Origin: Platycnemis pennipes
Lineage: Eukaryota > Arthropoda > Insecta > Odonata > Platycnemididae
Assembly: GCA_933228895.1 (NCBI GenBank)
Contig: OW121852.1
Span: forward strand, 61,484,872 to 61,548,871
Direction: 5' to 3'
DNA length: 64,000 bases
Translations under genes and position numbers: made by a program
Shown: positions 28,801-40,800 of the stretch, one piece after another
Numbering within the stretch: the stretch's first letter is position 1
Layout of the letters: each line of letters starts with the position of its first letter
The notes under the pieces: model-generated
Databases searched by the model: none
What the model was told of the DNA's origin: nothing
The model's input: only the letters and a program-made list of their open reading frames with translations

Positions 28801-31800
28801 TTATCGTGACCTCAGTCATCGGTGGAATTGTAATGCCGTGAGAAATTACGGTACACGTACGTAATTTTTGTCGCGATTGTTGTCCGGGTTGCATAACTCG
28901 CAGATCGGCTGATGCTATCGCATAGGTGATGAATTTTTTTTTATTTAAGAAGTGTATGCTTTTCAGCATTTGCGGCCTTCTCTTTCTTTTTTTGTTAGGT
29001 ATTAATACAGATTTTTAAAAAAATCCTCCAGCCAGACTTCATCCTCAAACATCCTGCGAACAAACCAGTAAAATCATCACGTTCTTCTCAACCTCGATTC
29101 TTAAGTAGCTTTGATAGGATAACATTATAGTCTCTAACACCTTCTTTTCTCGTAATGTTTACCCTAACTTACTAGCATGGCTGGACTCCTGGGTGCCAAT
29201 TACGGTTCTTTCGTCGCTATGTGATATCGTGCGATACCACTGCTCCCAGATATCGTACGATACGTTGCTAGGAAATTATGGTTTCGCCGTTGATATCGTA
29301 CGATACGGTTCGGCTATCTTCGGCAATATACCGTCTCAAGTGACGTCATGTATGAATTGGATCAAAAACAACAAAAAAAGAAACACTACTGCAGCAACAA
29401 ATGACTGTCGTAAAGAATAATGCGTAGGAAACTAGCCCTTTAAAATTGAGCGCAAGGATGGAAACTTATTTTTCGTAATATTTCGTAATATTATTTTCAA
29501 TGATAACAATAGTAAACAATTTTTGTGACAAGCTCTCTGGTTTTTTACTATTAATCTAACATTGATTTAATAAATTAATTAATTGTTATGACAGTTATAA
29601 TTCTTCGCAATTCAGTTCTCTGGGATATATTTGGAGGGGATTTCTGATACGAAGAAACGTAATACAACCTGAATAATTATGACGAAATTGTCAAATCCTT
29701 TAATTATTTATTATTATTTCATATTTGTGAAAAATTATATTTTTTTAAACTTTTTCCGTCGCAATAAAAGGTTAAATAATGTATCTAATAAGGTATCAAG
29801 AGGTATGAGTTTAAATCAGGAAGTGAAAATAAGTTTAATTTCATTAATGTAATGTGATGAAAATACTTAAATTAAAGTGATTATGGGAAACCTATTGGTG
29901 ATATAAGAACTCATATTCCAAATTGAAAAGCACAAAACTTTATTTGTCATACTCTTGCACTATTCTTCCATTTCAAAACAATTATATTTTATTTGCATTT
30001 TGCTATATATCATCATAAATTTGTTTCAATATTTTTATCTGTATTACCATAGCCGGAATGTCCAAATATCGCTGTGGTGCTCAACCAACATTAACGAAAT
30101 AGTTGAATATTATGGCGGATCATTTCTCAGCTCAACTGACTTAGCATCTGACCGTTTGACACAAATATATGGTAAGTAGGCAAACATAGGCCAATGTCCA
30201 ATCAATTTTATATGGCTGAAACATAAAAATACAGTGGATGAGTAAAAACTACTTTTTATTCATTGTCAGGGATAAAAGGTATTACAAAGGCCCTTAAAAT
30301 TTCGTATATCTCCTTAGATGAATGGACTCAGGGTAGCAGAAAATTTCTGCTATTTTATATGGTCTTATAAATTAGCACTGTTTGAAAATGAATTTTAATA
30401 GTGCACTGAAAATAAATGCCACCCTATACCTATAGGTCACCTGGCACCCTTATACCCTCATATTATTTAAACTTTTATTCTCCAGAACTAGCTGTTCTTG
30501 TGCATCACCATCTTCTCGTTCCATATTTGTCAGGTGGCTATTTATTATCATATTGTGAAGCACAACGCATGATGATACAATTGCAGATGCATTTAATTTT
30601 AGCTATTTCAAAAGCCATTAACATTAAATATAGACTTTTTTAATTAATACTTTTTGCTTTCATTTCATTTACCCCTCAAGATTCATGAAAATCGTGATCA
30701 TTTAATTTTACACTTGCAACTATATCTTTCCATGATACTCTATATACTTCTACAGCTGTATTTTACATTAAGAGGAGCATTTTACTCAAGGGAAAACGGC
30801 GGGAGGATACCAAGATATCTCAACTTTTTCCACTTCTAATGAAAGGCTTAACCTGGCAATGAAAGTACCTGTCACAGGGATGGCCAATGGAAGTATATTT
30901 TGAAGATATCATTTGAACTGAAATGCCGGTAGATTACTGTCGTCAATTAACATTAAATATTCGCCGTTGAAAACATATCTCAAAGAACCGTGAAATGTTG
31001 CTGTGTGTCCCCATTGTCCAAGTATCAATCCCGAGAATAAGATTTCAGAGCAAAACATACGAATAGGACGTGCAAATAAATATCTTTAGCTCAGTAATGA
31101 GTAACTGCAACTGAACAACCGCTCAGCGAAGAAAAACTAAGAAATGACAAAGGCAAAAAAATAGACAACGAGGAGGCGCGAACATGCGATCTTAAGAGTG
31201 AGAAGCGAACACGCTACCCACAGCGCTAAAAGTATCTATAACAATAGAGGAAATTTGTTGGGTATATATGGTGAAAAATAAAATGCTGAAATCAACGAAT
31301 GAAAATGTAAACAAGACTTAAAAGTTGATAAATCACATAATTACGAATTAGTAGAACACTTTCCACTGCTCAAAAGTTATTAATGCAATATTATACAAGT
31401 GGAGTTACTTGAGTAGAATCTCCTATTCAGTTAAATATTAATAATGTACTCATAAAGTAAACTCATTGCAAACCGTACCCCAACGCACACATCAAGCACA
31501 ATCTGTATGTCAAGGAATTAAAGCAAAGATATACAGCAGAATTAACCTCTAATTAAGGAATTGTATTTCACTCATAATTAACTGTTTTCATGATTGAGAT
31601 TATGTAGTGGATCCTAGACTATAAACGCACAAATGCTACAAACGCACGGGCTTAATGCTGAAGAAATAAAATTATAATAGTGAATTAAACGTACAATACC
31701 ACATGATGACTTCATAACATAAAGAAAACTTACGTTTTGTTCTATGCCAAGCAAATCTCAAACCTTGGATATCGCTTATATTATAAATTGGTGCAAGTAT

Positions 31801-34800
31801 AAATCAAAAGTATGCATCAATCGCTAGCCCGGAATTTGATAAACGCTATTATTTAATTAAGACACTTAATTGTGCAAATTTTTCACTCCCTAGCGCGTGC
31901 TGCACATTTATATTAGTCATTAAACCCAAAATCTGTATTAATAGTGTAAACATACCTGAAAATTATTCCATTGGAAATGGGAAGTGAGACTCACGATACG
32001 GACTACAGCGAGATCAAAGTCGCCTATAGGATAACAGACGATACATCCATAGCTACCGGCTGATACTGCGAACCGTAATAGCATATGTCGCCAAAACAAG
32101 AGATATCGTACGATATCAAGCTTACTATCGTATGTTGAGGTATTGTGCGGTAGCTAACTGGAAACGTAATAGCATTTCAGATATTGTACGATAGGAATTT
32201 CGTTTCCAAGGCGTATCATACGCTATCTCCGTACGACAGAGAACCGTAATTGGCACCCAGGTCCCAGTTCATCCTTATCTATATCCTTCTCTTCTATTCC
32301 CAAGTTCCCTTGTCTATTGTTAGTGCCATGCAGTTCTTGCCACGTATTCATTACCCCTATGCTGAATCTCTTGTAAGTTCTATCAGCAGCTCTCCTGACT
32401 TAACACTACACAATATCGTATTCCACTTCTTGCTGCTGAATAACCTTCTAACTTTTCAGTACAGGGCACCCATTTCTCCCTCTCTCTGGAACCTCTCAAC
32501 CTATTTACATTGACCTTTTTGCCACTTTTCTCTCACACTCTTCATACCCCTCCTAAGTCTTTTGCTTATTTCCTTAAATTTTATTTCGCCTTGCTGTGTT
32601 TAAATTTTTCTATTTCCATCATTTCTCAATTTCCTCCATAGTTTGTGCCAACACCCAGTGTGTCTTGACCACTCTTGTGTCTACTGCACCATACTGCTTG
32701 CTTTTCTGCATCTTTCCTCATACACCTGTAAACTAATTCCTGATATTCTCTCCGATTTACAACTACAATTTTTTCACACTGTTCCTAATCTTGGCCCAAC
32801 CATATGTAATCTAGTTACATAATATATTTCCCCGTGTCCCCCTGCATACAATGAATACAATGTTTAACACATGAGGAATATTCTCCTGCAAGCAGCTCGT
32901 CTATCGCTGTGAATGAGTCTTGAAGACGCGACAATATTGGAAAAAAGATATCGTTTTTTAAACATGCAATTCAGTATCAGTTTAATAACTCTTTGGAAGC
33001 ATATCATCGCTATGCCTCCTAGAACATTCACATGCTTTCATTTCATGCAAAAAATTTTGTGTATCATGTTTATTAATTATCTATTTTAGCTCTTCAAATC
33101 TTATTTGTATTATTGCAATAAAGAGTTGTATTTTTGAAAACTATTCTTTAATTTATTTTTCATTAAATGCAGCTGCTAAAGTCTCTTCTTTTCTGTTATT
33201 ATCAACTTTATATGTAGGATTCGAGAGATTCGAGGTATTCGAAAGATTCGAGAACCTCTTAGGATTCGGATTCGGGTTCGGATTCGAGAAAATTTAGGAT
33301 TCGTCCCACCTCTAATTATTTATAACTTTTTTCGAAAAATCCAATGCATATTTACAGCAAGTATACTCTTCAATATATATTCTTCTATATAAGTCTTTGA
33401 AACAAAACTTATACAGGCTACCATTTTGACTGGGTGCGCTAAGGGAGAGGAAGTTTTAATTCCTATCATTCCTTCAGACTTGCCATTCACATTCAAGAGT
33501 CTCCAGTTCCCAGTTAGAGTAGCCTTTTCTATGACAATAAATAAGTCACAAGGGCAGACTCTTCAAGTGGCTGGCCTTCAATTGGAAAGCCACTGCTTCA
33601 CTTATGGGCAGCTTTATGCTCCGGCGTTTCGAGGGGCAATAACCTATTTATCAACACTCCTGAGGGAAAAGCTGTAAATATAGTGTATAAGTCTATTTTC
33701 TAATCAGTTGAAACGTATTCCTGAATGATGATTAGTGTTTATCAACATTTAACGAAAAAAATTTTATTTGAAAAAGAAACAAAAAGATACACCAAGAAAA
33801 ATTAGAAACTAAATCGATCAACTCCTCATGGTGTTTCCCGGGCTATGCTAAGAACCTCGTAAATTTCATTTAAACCAAAACTACGAATGGGTAACCACCA
33901 ATAAATCTGGTTCAAATATTGACTCATCTGCTTCGAAACTTCAATTTGTTTAAAGATCACGGAAATTATAAAGACTTCACGATATTAAGATCCTGATTAA
34001 GATACTCAACCCAATTATCAACATTAAATAGAACAACTCAATTAAGTCATTGAATGCTAATGTATGTATATACACAAGGGTTGTGATCAAGCTGTTAATT
34101 CACTCAAGATATGGCTAAGAGAACCGAAAATATGAGATGGCCATCTATCTTACGTGATGATGAGTTTGCATGGGCCATTTTTGGATTTTCCGTGCATGAA
34201 AGAGGACAAACAGTCACTTATCTCTCCGTGCACCTGGTAAATGGTCAGCGTGTCTACTACAACGACCACTATGTACAACATAGGTCACCAACTCCTCCAA
34301 TGACCACGCTAATAGTATTCTTCAGACAGTGGTTTTCTTAAAGAATAAGTTCAATATTTTTCACACCCGTTGAATTTCAACGGTAGCTTCCGGTAGTTTG
34401 ATATAAACTATGAATCCTTGAACTCATAATATTTCTTTCATATTTTTATTTTATAGTATAAAAGTTATCATGGAGAATTATAGCATGTAAAATTAGGGAA
34501 GTCATTACTGAAATTCATTTAGCCATTTTGATTTAACAGGATCAAGTAGAATGGTTAATCTTGTAACTAAGTGTTGAGGTTGATGTGCTATTATTTTTAA
34601 ATCATGTTGAGAAAAACTTATGCCACATCAAACCTATGGGTCCTTTTTTGTTTTCTTGCAATTTCCCTCAACTGATAATTGTTTCCCTTTGTTTTAGGCA
34701 AGCTTTCTGAACTTCAGCCACTATCCATGACCGAATGGGAGAGGGACAGGGAAAGAATTGAGTTTGAACAGGCTGCCAAGCTATATAAGCCTCTAATGGG

Positions 34801-37800
34801 TTTAATGTTTGATCGATTTGTGTCAGCAATGCACCCTGATGTGGGTGATGATGGTAGTAATACAACCATCAGATTCCCTAAAGAAGAGGAATCAGAGAAG
34901 AAAAAGGCAGCAAAGATGAAAATGTTTGGGCGACTGACTCGAGAAAAGACTTCATGGACTCCATGCTCCTTGCTGTACAAGAGGTTTAATGTGCCAGATC
35001 CTGGTATAAGGTATGGAAAAAGTGTTATAAGTTTTCAAATTTCCTGCCTTATCATAACATACAGGTTAGCCTCATCACTGAAAGTTTCATAAGTGAGGTT
35101 CTACTGTAGGTATATAGTTTGAGTTTTTGAGACCATATTATACGCTAAAAATAGTTAACACAAAAAGAAAAAACCCGAGCCAAATCCACAAAACTAATAA
35201 ACTTTACTACGACCCGGGTTTCAATGTATTACAGCATGGTCAGGTCACCTTACTTCCTCCTTGCAGTAAGTCACCAATTACATCATAATTGATGACTTAC
35301 TGCATTTCTGTCGCTTGGTCAGTCAGAGAATGAGCAAAAGAAAGGGTATTGAAATCACTCTCTATGATATGATTCAAAAATTCAACTTTTACTACTAAAT
35401 CTGTGTGAAACATTTGCTCATTCATCCTTCCTCCACCAAAAAAGATAAGGCTTTTGACCTGAAATGCTCATGAAAATGTATATACCATAGAGTAAAGACA
35501 AGATTATTAGTGTGTTTAGAATATCTCCTATTATTTATTTTTATCATTAAAAGCAACATATATCTCTCCTACTGACAATAATCCTTTCTTCTTCATTGTT
35601 TATTCACACCTGCTTTGGCATTTATTTGTGCTGCTCTTGGTTTTTAGGTTTTTGTATAAAAGATTTTTCTTTTAACTACAATTGTATATGAATAATGTGT
35701 TTAACGTAAACTGTGTATGCTATGTCAGAAGTTGGTACAAAATCTAATTCACTAATTCCTTATTCATCACCATAGACTTTGAATTATTGGAGAACAACAG
35801 AAATAATAAATATGACTCTCCGGCCAGAATTAACTTTTTTACGCTTGCTATACGGTGGTGCACCTGATAATGGTGCTTAGCGCCGAAACCCGGGTCGTGA
35901 GTTTGCATTATATTGTGGTTTGTAAAAGTTTGAAATAAATCTATTGGTCATGGAAATCCTGGAAAAGTCAGGGAATTTTACGTGTGGTCAGGGAAAAATC
36001 TCAAAATGGTCAAATTTCGGAGTTTATCACCTGAAAATGCCAAGATATCAAAAACTGCACATAAAAGCTGAGGGCAGAGGTGAAGGAGGGGATGACTGGC
36101 CTCACGCCAGCTTCGCTGCGGAGGCAGCCCAGGGGCCCTATTCTGGTTCTTTCTGGTTATAACCTACGTGATTTGGTGAACGATGTGCGCATTCATATTC
36201 TCATTTTCGTTCACTAGCGAATTCACCAGGAATGCTTTGCTTCTTCCCTCTGGCGATGAAAAAGTTATTCTCGTTCTGTGTGGCGAACATATAGCAAATG
36301 TAAACATCGCCAAGAGAGACTTTCGCTAGCGGCTTAGCAAAAGAATTAACAGGTCCCCAACTCGTGATTTAATAACCTCTATACACCATTATAATGCTAC
36401 ATTTTTGATTCCACTTAGTTTGATTTTAATAAAAATGTCTGGCATAAAACCTCTCACAGGTAGGGGAGTCAACATATTGTTGGTCATGATGCATAAGTTA
36501 GTGATGACCACCCACCTTCACTGAATACTTAGACATCGGTGAGCAGCAATACATCATCAGGTCTCCCAATCGCAGAGTTAGCCAGCATCACTGGGCCTGC
36601 TTCTATTAACCAAAGTTGTATTGAGTGCTTTTGTATGCAAGATGATGTTGCAAATGCAGAAATACTGTGGTGTTTGCAAGCTATTGAAAACCATTCCTCC
36701 CTCTCGGCCACAGGGAAACAGGCATCTCTGTTTGAGGGAATGTTCCCAGACAGCAACATAGCAAAGAAAATGAGATTGTGCAAAGATAAAGTTGGCTATT
36801 CTCTTACCTTTCGATAATGTCCACATTTCTTTAAAAAAATACTGAACATTGATCGTGAAGCAGATGCATTTATGGCTTCGTATGAAGAGAGTCTGAACAA
36901 GAAATCTAAGCCTCTGCAAATGGACATAGTAATCACATTTTGGAGCAAAGATACAAATGATGTGCGGACACATTATTATTCCTCAGCATTCCTTGGTCAT
37001 TCCCAGGCAGAAGATCTACGCAGAGCCCTTCAACAAGAACTGAAAGACCTCTCACTTACCAAAATGCTTGGGCAAGGGCCTAGCCAAGTTGACACACCAG
37101 TTCCCGTAAGATCACCAAAGTTAAGCAAAGTTGGGCTGGGATGAAGGTTGGATGGGTGACCCCCTCCATACCTCTAACACAGAGTTCTTGTCCCCTGTCT
37201 GCGAGTGGTGGGCAGGTTAAATGTGGGTTGGCACTATGGATCTAAAGAGGTCTAAGTGCCAGGGGTGTTCCAGATGGCCCCTGCCCACCCCTCCAATTTA
37301 CATTTTACCAAAATGCTTTAAGTGTCAATAGGTCCTAATGTCTACTTGGCTTTTCTCAAAGATCTTCAGGCTTATCTACTTGAACAAAACGGACCAAATA
37401 GCCCTATTTTTCTACATATGGGATCCTATGGCTTCCATACCGCCAATAATAGTATCAAGGGTGGATTTAAGGTTGTTGAATGGAAACTGGTTGAATTCTC
37501 GCATGGAATTTACTGTGTGTTCAAAGATGTACCAGCTAGAAGAAGTAATTATATTGGGTTCAGTGGAAAAGTGACCCTTTTTTTCCTGCAAAATTCTGTG
37601 CAGTAAGATGGCTAGAAAATGAGGAAGTGGCTGTAACTGCTCTTAAATCACTTTCAAACTTTGTAGAAGGATGTGAGGAAGAAAAAATCAAGATTGATTC
37701 AAAGAGCTACTTTAGCATGACATCATATTTGAAGGAAAAGCTATTGCTTGCCAGGTTAGCCTTCTTTGCATATGTTTCTCAGCAATTAAAACCCTTTCTG

Positions 37801-40800
37801 AAGTTGAAGAAGTCAGAAGTGAGAAGTTGAAGAAATTCAAAACTGATTGCAAAAATGTGTTGCTTAAATTATGCCAAACGTTAATCTTCAAGTCATCTGT
37901 TAAGTACAAGTCATGTGAGAGTGTCATATTTTATGTCCTAGCCCTAATTGCTAGTCAATACTAACATTAATTACTAGATTGTCCAATGCTGTCGAGCTAT
38001 TCCACGTGAAAAATGGCTTTCAGCAGAAGTGTGTGAGATTATTACAGAGTTTCGAATTCTCATATCCAAAACTTAAGTGATTGAAACATGTAAAGCCCAT
38101 CGCAGAAGTGTGCAGAGAGTTGATCACTTTTGGAGAGGTGTGCTTGAAGGTATGGAGAGCTTCCAAAACTTGTACGCCCTAATCAAGAAGGTGCTAATCT
38201 TGAGCCATGGGCAAGCCTTTGTGGAGAGGGGTTTCTCCGTCAACAAAGAGCTTACAGTCGAGAACCAATTGGGACATTCCCTGATTGCTCAAAGATGCAT
38301 TTACGATGCTATCAAGGCAGTCGGTGGGCTTCAGAATATGACCATTGACAAAAAGATGATACTGTCATTCAGAAATGCATGTTCGCATTATGAAGATGCT
38401 CTGAATCAGAAGCAGCAACAGGAAGAAGCAAAGAAATTCTTTTGGTTACCAAGAGGAGTCTCCTTCAATAGATTGAGGAATTGAAAGCCAAAAGAGCCAA
38501 ATTAGTGTCAGAGAAAGTCAGTAAAATTCTTTTGATCGATTACAAAATCGTAAATCTGACATCAAAGTTGAACTAATTTTCCTTTTATTTTGTATTCCCA
38601 AAGTTTGTATCAATATCTATTGTTTTGCAAAACTTCAAGTTTTATTTCCTAATATGTAACGATAATTTTTATTTTGTTGACTTAAAGTTGTTGATATCTT
38701 GTTACTGGAAGTTCATATGATTAATATGAAAATAAACGACCAATTTTTTGTAAGATTACACTTCTTTGCTTCCTCAATACCACTTTTATCTCTATAAATG
38801 ACCGAAATCTTGGTGTTTTCAGGTGCTCAAAAGTCAGGGAATATCACATAATAATGGTCTGGAAATCCTGGAAAAATGAAAAAATTCTATAAACCCTGAT
38901 GAGCATAGAAATAAACGTTTAATAGTTGCATTTTCTTTCATTGAAATTAGTCAACTACACATGAAGGCTGCTCAAACTTGAAAGTCTTGACTTCTTTTTT
39001 TTACTGCATTATTATGATAACTGCCAGTAGAGCTGAACATTGAGCCTGAATCACAGGATCAAAGCTGCCATTTAAGCTACAACTTTCAGCCCTATTTGCC
39101 AGGAAATATGATGGTTTTAGATAACATTTTTGCCATTCACGCCGTCATTTACTTCGTATTTTTTTTCGAATCATCCAAAACATTGAATATCTTTCCTTCA
39201 CAGTTACATGTTGTTTACAATAGAAGTGTCATTACTGGCCTCTGCATGCTACCATGTTCTCCGATTGACTGCCTTTGACAGCCTAACAGGGACGGCAAAA
39301 GAAGACCTGCTCAAATTATGACGTAAGGGATGGGTGTCCCTATCGTTTCAGCTATCCCTAAAAATGATCATTTAGATTTTTCCGCTGTTATTTGAGCTAT
39401 CATTGTCACTGTTCCTGAACCTGTCCATGAAAAATGATCGTGTGATACAGGCTTTAGATTGTTAGGAATTATAAAGATATGATTATCACCAAGGTTGAGT
39501 AATATTACTGAACATGTACATTCACCTCTTGAAGTATACTACACAGTCTCAAGCACAACTCTGTGGAAGTTAATCATACGAGAAGTAAAGGTACTGGCAC
39601 TGCAGTTTCCACGTAAAGTTGGTATAAAGAGGAAATCCTCAGGCTTCACTTGGTGGAACCGCATAGTAAATAAAATGATAACTTGGTAAGATTCCACAAA
39701 TTTATTTGATGATGTCGATAATGATTGTCAAACAATCAAAACCTAGGTCGGTGAAAAATAAATTTGTGGAATCTTACTAAGTTATCATTTTATTTTCAGT
39801 GTTGGTTCCTTTACTCTTGAAGTATGTCCATCCACATGACTCATTCTCAAGGAGATAGGTAATCTATGAACCAGTATTTGCTGTAATTGATGCTCTGCTA
39901 CTGATCCATGCTTTGTTTCAAAATCTCGTAACTCGTGATGTTTTTTTTCTATGAGTGCAGTGAATGAATGTCCAAACAGAAAACATTAAAAACAGTTGTA
40001 CCTAAATATCAATTATGTATTACTCAAACATAGAATAATAATTACTACATAAAAGATAGTGTGTAAATGCAAGTATTTGCAGCCCAAGTAGCCATGCCAA
40101 GTTAAACACTTGTCCCAGAGGTATGAAAAGGTTGCTGACCCCAGGTGTAGAGAATACCCGGGGTTGAATAAGTGAACAAACAATGAAATCAACTAGAAAA
40201 AAATGTTTGTGTACTTTTCATTGTGTATACACATTCATGATAAACAAAATCTTATCTGTTTCAAATGAATTAGCTCATATGTGTAATTCACTTAGGGCAT
40301 CTCCTTTGAAAATTGCTCTCAAATTCCTACTTTTTGCACTAATAACCAAAGAAGTTCTTGAAGATGCCTGTGCATCATTTTGCCTCTACAGGGTTACTTC
40401 AAGCTATTACCTGACCAATATCTCAAGTAAAGCATTAACGGAGATGATTTCCCTAAATGGTTTTAATATTAGTAGTAAAACAGGAACGTCATATTAAATT
40501 AAATATTCTTCAAATTAACCAAGTTAGTTTAATTATCTTTGTTGGTGTAACTGGAACTTGACTATAAATCACAAAGACCAGATGTAGTTGATGGATCCCA
40601 AGAGGATGGAACTTGTTTAACATTAATTAATGTGTGTAGAATGAAATGTCCAATATTTGTGATGTAGTCATGCTGTCCTTCCACACCTGAGAGAGCCTAC
40701 TTAAACTGGAACTAAATGATCTCTTATTTTTGGAGCAAATTTTCAATTAAAGCATTATATTCTTTCAGTACTGAGCCAGAAGTGAAAAGAAAAACCCCCA

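Larger units (their letters stand above)
20655..34697 (+). other. GPATCH1: GPATCH1 intron (14 kb), nested transposons
   Basis: Largest intron in the window. In order: SINE (20728-21110), hAT-type element (21152-23399), RTE-like LINE (23545-24130), SINE (24339-24545), pogo-type MITE (24682-24939), foldback element (25211-26335), hAT-type element (28319-33314) with a nested 3-kb element, and Helitron fragments (33414-33677, 34111-34341). From 26340 to 28080 I recognise nothing certain. Confidence 0.75.
35011..40768 (+). other. GPATCH1: GPATCH1 intron (5.8 kb)
   Basis: Contains an inverted-repeat segment (35167-35935), a decayed hAT-like transposase (36539-38484) with TCAGGGAA-rich flanks, and a 40-bp-arm hairpin (39668-39795). 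From 38900 to 39660 and 39800 to 40760 nothing is recognised. Confidence 0.75.

Noticed and set aside
33426..33677. Functional Pif1 helicase gene
   Set aside because: It is only the C-terminal motifs, without Walker A/B, within an intron full of transposons.
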